From contig NC_057812.1 of assembly GCF_018294505.1 (NCBI RefSeq), positions 65,081,454-65,145,453 on the forward strand: DNA of 64,000 bases. The letters are read 5' to 3'. Below, piece by piece: positions 1 to 11,764 of this stretch (position 1 is its first letter; each line of letters starts with the position of its first letter). The stretch is from Triticum aestivum. Its lineage: Eukaryota > Streptophyta > Magnoliopsida > Poales > Poaceae. The notes below the pieces were generated by a model. It was not told the origin of the DNA, ran no database searches, and worked only from the letters and a program-made list of their open reading frames with translations. A program made the position numbers and the translations under genes.

Positions 1-110
1 TCGGCGGCGACGGAGGAGGGGCCCAGACTGCCGCCAGGAGGGCGGGCGAGGCGGGAAGCTACCTCGGCGAGCAGGTGGGTGAGGTCGTCTAGGGGAGGAG
101 GAGGCGCCAT
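1..110 (-). CDS. 5' end of an unrecognised protein-coding gene (partial)
   Basis: Minus-strand reading from an ATG at 110-108 gives 36 open codons before the window edge. The peptide starts MAPPPPLDDLTHLLAEVASR and continues with a Pro/Gly/Ser-rich stretch. A homologous reading (LDDLAHLLAEVASRLARPPG) occurs in inverted orientation near 62310-62375, and homology there extends into the 5' flank, so this is a real gene 5' end and not a chance GC-rich ORF. I do not recognise the family. A short amphipathic N-terminal helix is all that is visible. The start is supported because homology between the copies changes character just upstream and the right-hand copy has lost this ATG. Confidence 0.6.
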   Translation of the reverse strand, partial: MAPPPPLDDLTHLLAEVASRLARPPGGSLGPSSVAA

Positions 111-330
111 ATTTTGGGGTTTGCCGCCGCGACGGCGACGGCGACGCCGCGCAAAGGTAGAGGGGGAAATCCGAAGCCTGGGAAGAGACAACGGCAAAGT
201 GGGCTTTTGTGCTTCGGTGTTCAGCGGGAGATGGGCTTGGATTCGAAAATCTACAAGCCCAACTGTCCAGGTGCGGGGGCCATCTTCTCAAGCCAATTCA
301 TCATTTGCCCGAAGTCCTAATTTCGTGCCT
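111..330 (-). promoter_or_regulatory. Putative 5' UTR/proximal promoter of the left-edge gene
   Basis: The GC-rich flank upstream of the ATG at 110 contains CGtCGC trinucleotide repeats (about 125-155). It is recognisably homologous to 62176-62305 in inverted orientation. The 15-base block at 232-246 is identical to 62176-62190 on the opposite strand. Conservation between the copies suggests a transcribed leader. No TATA box is clear. Confidence 0.45.
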
Positions 331-349
331 TAAGCAGAGAGCAACTGAT

Positions 350-1180
350 CCTTCGGGATCCTAAAAAAAAACAGAGAGTAACTAGTTAACGAGCGCTCCT
401 TCGAGAGCCTCGCAATGATCAGCGCCACTTAGCGCGCTCTCGGCCATTCGCCACGTGTTGCGCTCTGGCGTTTCCTTCGAATTTTGTTTTTTTATTTTTT
501 CGCACGCGTTTTCGGCTTTTTAAACGGTTTTTCTTTTGGGTTTTTTCGACGTTTTGGTTTTTCACCGGTCTTTCTTAGCTGTTCAATAATAAAAAATTGA
601 AAAAAAATATATTTTTACATGAAAAACGTGTTTTCTTTTTCTTTCACGAGAGTCACGGTCTTGCTTCCGCGAGAGGCACGGCCGTGCCTCACGGAAACGA
701 AAAAACCATTTTCTGTTTTTTTCTTTCATGAGAGTCACGGTTTTGCTTCCGTGAGAGGCACGAGTGTGCTTTCGCGAGAGTCACGGCCTGCCTCACGGAA
801 ACGGAAGAAAACCAGTTTTCTATTTTTTTTTTGTGAGAGTCGCGGTTTTGCTTTCGTGAGAGGCACGGGTGTGTGCTTTCGCAAGAGTCACGGCCGTGCC
901 TCTCGGAAACGAGAAAAAACGTGTTTTTTTGTTTTTTCCTTTCGGGAGAGTCACGGTTTTGCTTCCGCGAGAGGCATGGTTGTGCTTTCGCGAGAGTCGC
1001 GGTTTTGCTTCTGTGGGAGGCACGGTTGTGATTTCGTGAGAGGCACGGGCGTGCCTCTTTCGGAAAGGGAAAAAACTTGTGCTCCTGGTTTGGTTTTTTG
1101 TCCGGTTTTTTTCGTGAAAAAAAAAATTCGGCAAAACCTATCAACATGAGATCTAGTTTTGAAGATCTCGACGTGAGGAA
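350..1180 (+). repeat. DNA-transposon-like repeat region with interspersed short repeats
   Basis: From about 640 to 1070 a motif of the form gagaggcacggttgtgctt alternates with cgcgagagtcacgg, in imperfect copies every 30-60 bp, separated by short T/A runs. It is followed at about 1133-1170 by a block ending gagatct-agttttgaagatctc. The block reappears inverted at about 61230-61270 next to similar repeats. Such subterminal arrays are typical of non-autonomous Triticeae DNA transposons (Mutator or CACTA type), but I cannot find unambiguous termini. The long ORFs read through this array on both strands are products of the repeat, not genes. Confidence 0.5.
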
Positions 1181-1360
1181 TCCAACGATGAAAGCGGTTC
1201 GAGATTTGGACGCACGGTTTGAGAGATCAAAACGTTTTGAATAAACGGATCTACGGAAAAAGAAAAAACTCTCAGGTTGGTCGCAACCAGGGGAGTTGGA
1301 GTGATCTTTGCAACGAGTACTCCTCAACTACTGATTTCGCTTTAAGCACCATTTACATGC

Positions 1361-1480
1361 TACTTCCTTCGTCCGAAAAGCTTGTCCCAAACTTGTCCCT
1401 CAAATAGATGTATCTAGCACTAACTTGGTGGTGCTAGATACATCCATTTGAGGGACAAACTTTTTCGGACGGAGGGAGTA
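1361..1480. mobile_element. Stowaway (Tc1/Mariner) MITE
   Basis: The element is a 116-bp near-perfect inverted repeat flanked by TA on both sides (1361-1362 and 1479-1480). The right terminus reads cggacggagggag, the classic Stowaway end, and the left terminus carries two or three substitutions. The two arms (about 1375-1420 and 1430-1475) would fold into one hairpin. It has no coding capacity and would need a Mariner-like transposase in trans. Confidence 0.9.
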
Positions 1481-2511
1481 CTAGCAAAAAAGCCCGTGCA
1501 TTGCAATGAAAAAAAATAGATTTCAGGTCGAGCATGGCGGGCATTTACGAGGCAGCATCTAGGATTGGAGCGTGTTAGTGATAGGTGTTGACTGCTCATC
1601 ATGATTGTTATTGAAGACGTGAAGCCACGCCACGCCTCACACACACCTCATACAAGTAATCCATGAGATGACGACTAAATGCGCAGGCATTGCCACACGA
1701 ATCATTACATGATTTGATTCAATATCCCGCAGGTCGTCATTGGTCATGTTCTCTTCTTTGAAGATCAACTTTGCCCAGCCTATTCTTGGAATATTTTCTC
1801 CCACAATCCCGCTTAAGTTAGAGCCAATCAGCCATGAAATATTTTGGTCGCAGCATATACCATCTCATAAATATTTTTCCATGGTCCCGCTTAAATCGGA
1901 GCCAATCAGCCATACATGCTCCATACATCATCATGTTTTATCATAATATTTTTTCTTTCCTTCGAAGGGGCTTATTAATTATGTAACCACGGACATATAT
2001 AAATTGGTGAGATCCAGTGTAAAATAAAGAGGTGAGACTATTGATTAATAAGTGAATCATGTCTTTTAGGACAATGAAAGCTAGTTGAATTGGTTGAACC
2101 CTTGTGAACTGAAGGGAGGCTGTAAGAGTTTGATCTTCCATGGTAGCATTTTTTTGGTTTTGGTCCGGCGTGGTCCAGTTCGATGACGCCTGAAAAAGGC
2201 CCAACAGGGTTGCTCCTACCCTTGTGAAGTGGAGGAAAGCCGTAAGAGTTCGATCCTCCATGGTAGCATTTTTTGGTTTTGGCCCGCCGTGATCTAGTTC
2301 GATGACGCCTGAAAAATGCCCAATAGGCTGCTCCTTAGTGTAGGCAAAGGACGTGGAGTAAGTACGTGGGTGGACGGGAGTCCCATTGCGAGCGACGGAT
2401 TTACATAATCGAACTATGAAACACTGCCTTTCTAGGCAAAACGCTACGTGAAACGAAACGATGTATGAAAAAAATAGAGAAACAAACAGACCTTTATTAT
2501 TAGATATAGAT
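1481..2511. other. Unclassified repetitive insertion, no gene seen
   Basis: The segment starts with actagcaaaaaagcccgtgc directly after the MITE and ends near ttattattagatatagat. These two ends recur in cereal dispersed repeats as I remember them. I see no TIR or TSD that proves an element. It holds two internal duplications: a 32-bp block at about 1807-1838 repeated at 1883-1914, and the 120-bp tandem pair listed separately. The ORFs here are short and unlike known families. Confidence 0.3.
2098..2337. repeat. Tandem duplication, two units of about 120 bp
   Basis: Unit 1 (about 2098-2217) and unit 2 (about 2218-2337) align with a constant offset of 120 bp. Both contain cttgtgaa, a block around ccatggtagcat, and gttcgatgacgcctgaaaaa. 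They differ at roughly ten percent of positions, so the duplication is old. Confidence 0.75.
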
Positions 2512-2519
2512 TTTGTTAA

Positions 2520-3239
2520 CTGTCCAGCTCACGACACTAGGTAGAAAAAGGACCGGCCCATGTATGTTTTTCTTTGGTCGGGTTTGTAGGTTCTTTTGTT
2601 TTTTGGGCGGGTATTTTTCCTGGTTTTGCATCGTTTTCGCCTGTTTTTTGGTTTGTCTTTTTGTTTTTTTATTTTTGTCTATCTTTTTATTTTTTTATCT
2701 TTTATTTTTCATTTTTCATTTTTTTATTTCTTTTTCGTGCAAATTTTCAAAACTCATCAACTTTTCTCAAATCCATGAACTTTTTCAAAATTATGAGATT
2801 TTTCCTCAAATTTCTGAAAGTCTTTATCTAACTTGCAAACTTTTTCAAAATCATGTACTTTTTTCAATTTTTGGTGAACTTTTTTAAATCATGATTATTA
2901 TCATTTTTTGAATTTTTTCAAAATTATGAACTTTTTCCAAAATGGTGAAATTTTTTAACTTTTTGTGAAAATTCGTATAAGAAATTGTGAATTTTTTCTA
3001 GATTTAACAACCTTTTCCTAAATTTTGTGAACTTTTTCCGGATTCACATTTTCAGATTCATGATTTTTTTATGAAAAGTCGATGATCAATGACTGGTCAA
3101 TGGTCAATGGTCGTGTTTAAACAAAGACCAGCAACTAGGAGGGATCGAGCGACCCGAGAAAGGCAATCGCTATTTTTGTGTTGCAGCCCATTAAGGCGTT
3201 TGCTTAGGCACTAGTTGATGTAGTAGCGTTGTAAGCGCC
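2520..3239. repeat. T-rich degenerate repeat region
   Basis: The stretch is dominated by runs of T with repeated variants of gaactttttcaaaatcatg (about 2730-3060), a composition common in Triticeae DNA-transposon bodies. The hydrophobic Phe-rich ORFs at 2513-2887 come from this T bias and are not credible membrane proteins. Its right boundary is the insertion point of the Angela-like element, and the repeat may continue after 11764. Confidence 0.45.
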
Positions 3240-4776
3240 TGTTGGGGAACGTAGTAATTTCAAAAAAATTCCTACGCACACGCAAGATCATGGTGATGCA
3301 TAGAAACGAGAGGAGAGAGTGTTGTCTACGCACCCTCATAGACCGACAGCGAAAGCGTTACGGCACCGCTACAATATTATCGAGGATTATGGTGGAGGGG
3401 GGCACCGCACACGGCTAAGAGAACGATCACGAAGATCAACTTGTGTGTCTAGAGGTGCCCTCCTGCCCCCGTATATAAAGGAGCAAGGGGGGAGGCCGGC
3501 CGGCCCTTGTGGGCGCGCCAAGGAGGAGGAGTCCTCCTCCTAGTAGGAGTAGGACTCCCCTCTTTCCTACTCCTACTAGGAGGGGGAAAGGAAGGGGGGG
3601 AGGGAGAAGGAAAGGGGGGCGCCGCCCCCCCTCTTCTAGTCCAATTCGGACCAGAGGGGGAGGAGGCGCGCGGCCCACCCTGGCCGCCCCTCTCTCTCTC
3701 TCCACTAGGGCCCATAAGGCCCATTACTTCTCCCGGGGGGTTCCGGTAACCCTCCGGCACTCCGGTTTTCTCCGAAATCACCCGGAACACTTCCGGTGTC
3801 CGAATATAGCCGTCTAATATATCGATCTTTATGTCTCGACCATTTCGAGACTCCTCGTCATGTCCATGATCACATCCGGGACTCCGAACAAACTTCGGTA
3901 CATCAAAATATATAAACTCATAATGAAATTGTCATCGTAACGTTAAGCGTGCGGACCCTACGGGTTCGAGAACAATGTAGACATGACCGAGACACGTCTC
4001 TGGTCAATAACCAATAGCGGAACCTGGATGCTCATATTGGCTCCTACATATTCTACGAAGATCTTTATCGGTCAGACCGCATACGACGTTGTTTCCTTTG
4101 TCATCGGTATGTTACTTGCCCGAGATTAAATCGTCGGTATCTCAATACCTAGTTCAATCTCGTTACCGGCAAGTCTCTTTACTCGTTTCTGTAATACATC
4201 ATCTCGCAACTAACTCATTAGTTGCAATGTTTGCAAGGCTTATGTGATGTGCATTTCTGAGAGGGCCCAGAGATACCTCTCCGACAATCGGAGTGACAAA
4301 TCCTAATCTTGAAATACGCCAACCCAACATGTACCTTTGGAGACACCTGTAGAGCTCCATTATAATCACCCAGTTACGTTGTGACGTTTGGTAGCACACA
4401 AAGTGTTCCTCCGGCAAACGGGAGTTGCATAATCTCATAGTCATAGGAACATGTATAAGTCATGAAGAAAGCAACAGCAACATACTAAACGATCTGGTCT
4501 AAGATAATGTAATGGGTCATGTCAATCGCATCATTCTCCTAATGATGTGATCCCGTTAATCAAATGACAACACATGTCTATGGTTAGGAAACATAACCAT
4601 CTTCGATTAACGAGCTAGTCAAGTAGAGGCATACTAGTGATGTTTAGTTTGTCTATGTATTCACACAAGTATTATGTTTCCGGATAATACAATTCTAGCA
4701 TGAATAATAAACATTTATCATGATACAAGGAAATAAATAATAACTTTATTATTGCCTCTAGGGCATATTTCCTTCA
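3240..4776 (-). repeat. 3' LTR of the Angela-like element
   Basis: This LTR is 1537 bp, about 200 bp shorter than its partner at 10022-11759. The difference is mostly one internal deletion near 3362-3363, where gcgttacg is joined directly to gcaccgctac. The partner has about 190 bp between these points. Otherwise the two LTRs differ by scattered substitutions and small indels. Confidence 0.93.
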
Positions 4777-4790
4777 GTCTCCCACTTACA
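4777..4790 (-). other. Polypurine tract of the Angela-like element
   Basis: Read on the minus strand, aagtgggagac directly precedes the 3' LTR start. This is the plus-strand priming site of copia elements. Confidence 0.75.
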
Positions 4791-4863
4791 CTAGAGTCAA
4801 TAATCTAGATTACACAGTAATGATTCTAACACCCATGGAGCTTTGGTGTTGATCATGTTTTGC

Positions 4864-7800
4864 TCATGGAAGAGGCTTAGTCAACGGGTCTACTACATTC
4901 AGATCCGTATGTATCTTGCAAATCTCTATGTCTCCCACCTGGACTAGATCCCGGATGGAATTGAAGCATCTCTTGATGTGCTTGGTTCTCTTGTGAAATC
5001 TGGATTCCTTTGCTCTGGCAATTGCACCAGTATTGTCACAAAAGATTTTCATTGGACCCGATGCACTAGGTATGACACCTAGATCGGATATGAACTCCTT
5101 CATCCAGACTCCTTCATTTGCTGCTTCTGAAGCAGCTATGTACTCCGCTTCACATGTAGATCCCGCCACAATGCTTTGTTTAGAACTGCACCAACTGTCA
5201 GCTTCACCGTTTAATGTAAACATGTATCCGGTTTGCGATTTAGAATCGTCCGGATCAGTGTGAAAGCTTGCATCAACGTAACCATTTACGATGAGCTCTT
5301 TGTCACCTCCATATACGAGAAACATATCCTTAGTCATTTTCAGGTATTTCAGGATGTTCTTGACCGCTGTCCAGTGATCCATTCCTGGATTACTTTGGTA
5401 CCTCCCTGCTAGACTTATAGCAAGACACACATCAGGTCTGGTACACAGCATTGCATACATGATAGAGCCTATGACTGAAGCATAGGGAACATCTTTCATT
5501 TTCTCTCTATCTTCTGCAGTGGTCGGGCTTTGAGTCTTACTCAACTTCACACCTTGTAACACAGGCAAGAATCCTTTCTTTGCCTGATGCATTTTGAACT
5601 TCTTCAAAACTTTGTCAAGGTATGTGCTTTGTGAAAGTCCAATTAAGCGTTTTGATCTATCTCTATAGATCTTAATGCCCAATATGTAAGCAGCTTCATC
5701 AAGGTCTTTCATTGAAAAACTCTTACTCAAGTATCCCTTTATGCTATCCAGAAATTCTATATCATTTCCGATTAGTAATATGTCATCTACATATAATATC
5801 AGAAATGCTACAGAGCTCCCACTCACTTTCTTGTAAATACAGGCTTCTCCAAAAGTCTGTACGAAACCAAATGCTTTGATCACACTATCAAAGCGTTTAT
5901 TCCAACTCCGAGAGGTTTGCACCAGTCCATAAATGGATCGCTGGAGCTTGCACACTTTGTTAGCTCCCTTTGGATCGACAAAACCTCCCGGCTGCATCAT
6001 ATACAACTCTTCTTCCAGAAATCCATTCAGGAATGCAGTTTTGACATCCATCTGCCAAATTTCATAATCATAAAATGCGGCAATCACTAACATGATTCGG
6101 ACAGACTTAAGCATCGCTACGGGTGAGAAGGTCTCATCGTAGTCAATACCTTGAACTTGTCGAAAACCTTTTGCGACAAGTCGAGCTTTGTAGACAGTAA
6201 CATTACCGTCAGCGTCAGTCTTCTTCTTGAAGATCCATTTATTCTCAATTGCTTGCCGATCATTGGGCAAGTCAACCAAAGTCCATACTTTATTCTCATA
6301 CATGGATCCCATCTCAGATTTCATGGCTTCAAGCCATTTTGCGGAATCTGGGCTCACCATCGCTTTTTCATAGTTCGTAGGTTCATCATGATCTAGTAGC
6401 ATGACTTCCAGAACAGGGTTACCGTACCATTCTGGTGCGGATCTTACTCTGGTTGATCTACGAGGTTCAGTAGTAACTTGTTCTGAAGTTTCATGATCAT
6501 CGTCATTAGCTTCCTCACTAATTGGTGTAGGTGTCACAGAAACCGGTTTCTGTGATGTACTACTTTCCAATAAGGGAGCAGGTATAGTTACCTTATCAAG
6601 TTCTACTTTTCTTCCACTCACTTCTTTCGAGAGAAACTCCTTCTCTAGAAAGTTTCTGAATTTAGCAACAAAAGTCTTGCCTTCGGATCTGTGATAGAAG
6701 GTGTATCCAATAGTTTCCTTTGGATATCCTATGAAGACACATTTCTCCTATTTGGGTTCGAGCTTATCAGGTTGAAGCTTTTTCACATAAGCATCGCAGC
6801 CCCAAACTTTAAGAAATGACAACTTTGGTTTCTTGCCAAACCATAGTTCATAAGGCGTCGTCTCAACGGATTTCGATGATGCCCTATTTAACGTGAATGC
6901 GGCCGTCTCTAAAGCATAACCCCAAAATGATAGCGGTAAATCAGTAAGAGACATCATAGATCGTACCATATCTAGTAAAGTACGATTACGACGTTCGGAC
7001 ACACCATTACGCTGTGGTGTTCTGGGTGGCGTGAGTTGCGAAACTATTCCGCATTGTTTTAAATGTACACCAAACTCGTAACTCAAATATTCTCCTCCAC
7101 GATCAGATCGTAGAAACTTTATTTTCTTGTTACGATGATTTTCAACTTCACTCTGAAATTCTTTGAACTTTTCAAATGTTTCAGACTTATGTTTCATTAA
7201 GTAGATATAACCATATCTGCTTAAGTCATTTGTGAAGGTGAGAAAATAACGATATCCGCCACGAGCCTCAACATTCATTGGACCACATACATCTGTATGT
7301 ATGATTTCCAACAAATCTGTTGCTCTCTCCATAGTACCGGAGAACGGCGTTTTGGTCATCTTGCCCATAAGGCACGGTTCGCAAGTACCAAGTGATTCAT
7401 AATCAAGTGGTTCCAAAAGCCCATCAGTATGGAGTTTCTTCATGCGCTTTACACCAATATGACCTAAACGGCAGTGCCACAAATAAGTTGCACTATCATT
7501 ATCAACTCTGCATCTTTTGGTTTCAACATTATGAATATGTGTGTCACTACTATCGAGATTTAATAAGAATAGACCATTCTTCAAGGGTGCATGACCATAA
7601 AAGATATTACTCATATAAATAGAACAACCATTATTCTCTGATTTAAATGAATAACCATCTCGCATCAAACAAGATCCAGATATAATGTTCATGCTCAACG
7701 CTGGCACCAAATAACAATTATTTAGGTCTAATACTAATCCCGAAGGTAGATGTAGAGGTAGCGTGCCGACCGCGATCACATCGACTTTGGAACAATTTCC

Positions 7801-8788
7801 CACGCGCATCGTCACCTCGTCCTTAGGCAATCTTTGCTTAATCTGTAGTCCCTGTTTCGAGTTGCAAATATTAGCAACAGAACCAGTATCAAATACCCAG
7901 GTGCTACTGCGAGCATTAGTAAGGTACACATTAATAATATGTATATCACATATACCTTTATTCACCTTGCCATCCTTCTTATCCGCCAAATACTTGGGGC
8001 AGTTCCGCTTCCAGTGACCAGTCTGCTTGCAGTAGAAGTACTCAGTTTCAGGCTTAGGTCCAGATTTGGGTTTCTTCTCCTGAGCAGCAACTTGCTTGCT
8101 GTTCTTCTTGAAGTTCCCCTTCTTCTTCCCTTTGCCCTTTTTCTTGAAACTAGTGGTCTTGTTGACCATCAACACTTGATGCTCCTTCTTGATTTCTACC
8201 TCCGCAGCTTTCAGCATTGCGAAGAGCTCGGGAATTATCTTATCCATCCCTTGCATATTATAGTTCATCACGAAGCTCTTGTAGCTAGGTGGAAGTGATT
8301 GGAGAATTCTGTCAATGACGCAATCATCTGGAAGATTAACTCCCAATTGAATCAAGTGATTATTATACCCAGACATTTTGAGTATATGCTGAACTGTTCT
8401 CCTCCATCTTGCAGCTATAAAACTTATTGGAGACTTCATATCTCTCAATCCGGGCATTTGCTTGAAATATTAACTTCAACTCTTGGAACATCTCATATGC
8501 TCCATGACGTTCAAAACGTCGTTGAAGACCCGATTCTAAGACGTAAAGCATGGCACATTGAACTATCGAGTAGTCATCAGCTTTGCTCTGCCAGACGTTC
8601 TTAACATCGTCAGTTGCATCAGCAGTAGGCCTGGCACCCAGCGGTGCTTCCAGGACGTAACTTTTCTGTGCAGCAATGAGGATAATCCTCAAGTTACGGA
8701 CCCAGTCCGTGTAATTTCTACCATCATCTTTCAACTTTGCTTTCTCAAGGAACGCATTAAAATTCAACGGAACAACAACACGGGCCAT
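4864..8788 (-). pseudogene. Angela-type copia gag-pol polyprotein, disrupted
   Basis: Gag starts at ATG 8788 (MARVVVPLNFNAFLEKAKLK) and stays open to about 8395, where the frame changes. The following frame runs from about 8457 to a TAG at 6750-6748 and then, in the same frame, from 6747 to the end at 4864. Visible in order: gag; zinc knuckle at about 8004-8043, read as YFYCKQTGHWKRNC with Tyr where the first Cys of CX2CX4HX4C should be; aspartic protease DTGS (7878-7895); integrase HHCC region (about 7500-7370), then an Asp in HTDVCGPM and SDRGGEY, and the Glu of GVSERRN; reverse transcriptase with intact YVDD (5782-5793); RNase H ending DPLTKPLP. The protein matches copia order (protease-integrase-RT-RH) and is near full length apart from the lesions. 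Confidence 0.93.
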
Positions 8789-10005
8789 CTATCTACAATC
8801 AAACATAAATAAGCAAGATACTATCAAGTACTAAGTTCATGATAAATTTAAGTTCAATTAATCATATTACTAAAGAACTCCCACTTAGATAGACATCCCT
8901 CTAATCCTCTAAGTGATCACGTGATCCAAATCAACTAAACCATGTCCGATCATCACGTGAGATGGATTAGTTTCATTGGTGAACATCACTATATTGATCA
9001 TATCTACTATATGATTCATGCTCGACCTTTCGGTCTCTGTGTTCCGAGGCCATATCTGTATATGCTTGGCTCATCAAGTATAACCTGAGTATTCCGCGTG
9101 TGCAACTGTTTTGCACCCGTTGTATTTGAACATAGAGCCTATCACACCCGATCATCATGTGGTATCTCAGCACGAAGAACTTTCGCAACGGTGCATACTC
9201 AGGGAGAACACTTCTTGATAATTAGTGAGAGATCATCTTAAAATGCTATCGTCAATCAAAGCAAGATAAGATGCATAAAAGATAAACATCACATGCAATC
9301 AATATAAGTGATATGATATGGCCATCATCATCTTGTGCTTGTGATCTCCATCTTTGAAGCACCGTCATGATCACCATCGTCACCGGCGCGACACCTTGAT
9401 CTCCATCGTAGCATCGTTGTCGTCTCGCCAATCTTATGCTTCTACGACTATCACTACCTCTTAGTGATAAAGTAAAGCATTACAGGGCGATTGCATTGCA
9501 TACAATAAAGTGACAACCATATGGCTCCTGCTAGTTGCCGATAACTCGGTTACAAAACATGATCATCTCATACAATAAAATTAAGCATCATGTCTTGACC
9601 ATATCACATCACAACATGCCCTGCAAAAACAAGTTAGACGTCCTCTACTTTGTTTGTTGCAAGTTTTACGTGGCTGCTACGGGCTTAAGCAAAAACCAAT
9701 CTTACCTACGCATCAAAACCACAACGATAATTTGTCAAGTTGGTACTGTTTTAACCTTCTCAAGGACCGGGCGTAGCCACACTCGGTTCAACTAAAGTTG
9801 GAGAAACTGACACCCGCCAGCCACCTGTGTGCAAAGCACGGCGGTAGAACCAGTCTCGCATAAGCGTACGCGTAATGTCGGTCTGGGCCGCTTCATCCAA
9901 CAATACCGCCGAACCACAGTATGACATGCTGGTAAGCAGTATGACTTATATTGCCCACAACTCATTTGTGTTCTACTCGTGCATATAACATCAACACATA
10001 AAACC
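8789..10005 (-). other. Untranslated leader of the Angela-like element
   Basis: About 1.2 kb lies between the primer binding site and the gag ATG. Long leaders of this size are usual in the BARE/Angela group and hold packaging and dimerisation signals. No convincing ORF is seen on either strand. Confidence 0.7.
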
Positions 10006-10020
10006 TAGGCTCGGATGCCA
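10006..10020 (-). other. Primer binding site (initiator Met-tRNA type) of the Angela-like element
   Basis: On the minus strand tggcatccgagcc begins one base after the LTR end (CA). It is a two-base variant of tggtatcagagc, the complement of the 3' end of plant initiator Met-tRNA. Confidence 0.8.
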
Positions 10021-10021
10021 C

Positions 10022-11759
10022 TGTTGGGGAACGTAGTAATTTCAAAAAAATTCCTACGCACACGCAAGATCATGGTGATGCATAGAAATGAGAGGAGAGA
10101 GTGTTGTCTACGTACCCTCATAGACCGACAGCGGAAGCGTTACGATAACGCGGTTGATGTAGTCGTACGTCTTCACGGCCCGACCGATCAAGCACCGAAA
10201 CTAAATCACCTCCGAGTTCTTGCACACGTTCAGCTCGATGACGATCCCCGGACTCCGATCCAGCAAAGTGTCGGGGAAGAGTTCCGTAAGCATGACGACG
10301 TGGTGACGATCTTGATGTTCTACCGTCGCAGGGCTTCGCCTAAGCACCGCTACAATATTATCGAGGATTATGATGGAGGGGGGCACCGCACACGGCTAAG
10401 AGAACGATCACGAAGATCAACTTGTGTGTCTAGAGGTGCCCCCAGCCCCCGTATATAAAGGAGCAAGGGGGGAGGCCGGCCGGCCCTTGTGGGCGCGCCA
10501 AGGAGGATGAGTCCTCCTCCTAGTAGGAGTAGGACTCCCCTCTTTCCTACTCCTACTAGGAGGGGGAAAGGAAGGGGGAGAGGGAGAAGGAAACGGGGGC
10601 GCCGCCCCCCTCTCCTAGTCCAATTTGGACCAGAGGGGGAGGGGGCGCGCGGCCCACCCTGGCCACCCCTCTCTCTCTCCACTAGGGCCCATAAGGCCCA
10701 TTACTTCTCCCGGGGGGTTCCGGTAACCCTCCGGCACTCCGGTTTTCTCCGAAATCACCCGGAACACTTCCGGTGTCCGAATATAGCCGTCTAATATATC
10801 GATCTTTATGTATCGACCATTTCGAGACTCCTCGTCATGTCCATGATCACATCCGGGACTCCGAACAAACTTCGGTACATCAAAATATATAAACTCATAA
10901 TGAAATTGTCATCGTAACGTTAAGCGTGCGGACCCTACGGGTTCGAGAACAATGTAGACATGACCGAGACACGTCTCTGGTCAATAACCAATAGCGGAAC
11001 CTGGATGCTCATATTGGCTCCTACATATTCTACGAAGATCTTTATCGGTCAGACCGCATAACAACATACGTTGTTTCCTTTGTCATCGGTATGTTACTTG
11101 CCCGAGATTCGATCGTCGGTATCTCAATACTTAGTTCAATCTCGTTATCGGCAAGTCTCTTTACTTGTTTTTGTAATACATCATCTCGCAACTAACTCAT
11201 TAGTTGCAATGTTTGCAAGGCTTATGTGATGTGAATTACTGAGAGGGCCCAGAGATACCTCTCTGACAATCGGAGTGACAAATCCTAATCTCGAAATACG
11301 CCAACCCAACATGTACCTTTGGAGACACCTGTAGAGCTCCTTTATAATCACCCAGTTACGTTGTGACGTTTAGTAGCACACAAAGTGTTCCTCCGGCAAA
11401 CGGGAGTTCCATAATCTCATAGTCATAGGAACATGTATAAGTCATGAAGAAAGCAACAGCAACATACTAAACGATCTGGTGCTAAGCTAATGGAATGGGT
11501 CATGTCAATCACATCATTCTCCTAATGATGTGATCCCGTTAATCAAACGACAATACATGTCTATGGTTAGGAAACATAACCATCTTCGATTAACGAGCTA
11601 GTCAAGTAGAGGCATACTAGTGACGTTTAGTTTGTCTATGTATTCACACAAGTATTATGTTTCTGGATAATACATTTCTAGCATGAATAATAAACATTTA
11701 TCATGATACAAGGAAATAAATAATAACTTTATTATTGCCTCTAGGGCATATTTCCTTCA
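10022..11759 (-). repeat. 5' LTR of the Angela-like element
   Basis: The full-length LTR is 1738 bp. On the plus strand it starts tgttggggaacg and ends atttccttca. It contains the segment around 10150-10340 that is missing from the other LTR. A stretch reading cccgtatataaagga at about 10450-10464 is conserved in both LTRs but faces away from the element. Confidence 0.93.
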
Positions 11760-11764
11760 GCGCC

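Larger units (their letters stand above)
3240..11759 (-). mobile_element. Angela/WIS/BARE-type Ty1-copia retrotransposon, complete but inactive
   Basis: An 8520-bp element lies on the minus strand. It is bounded by LTRs that on the plus strand start tgttggggaacg and end atttccttca, and is flanked by the identical 5-bp target duplication gcgcc (3235-3239 and 11760-11764). Order on the minus strand is 5' LTR, primer binding site, about 1.2-kb leader, gag, protease, integrase, reverse transcriptase, RNase H, polypurine tract, 3' LTR. The LTR sequence is the familiar Angela/WIS-2/BARE type, a family assignment made from memory. The polyprotein has at least one frameshift and one in-frame stop, and the gag zinc knuckle is damaged, so the copy could move only with help. 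Confidence 0.93.

Noticed and set aside
640..1070. CRISPR-like spaced repeats
   Set aside because: Repeats and spacers vary in length and sequence, no cas genes exist, and the genome is a plant.
619..1327. Long ORFs on both strands through the short-repeat array
   Set aside because: Open frames on both strands follow from the repeated 30-60-bp units. Composition and periodicity are those of the repeat, and no domain is seen.
2513..2887. Phe-rich ORF resembling a membrane protein
   Set aside because: The DNA is runs of T. Hydrophobicity is a compositional artefact and the ORF lies in a dispersed repeat.
3436..3817. ORFs in the Angela LTRs (also 10368-10794)
   Set aside because: They are GC-rich LTR sequence in several overlapping frames on both strands, with no known protein in this part of the LTR.
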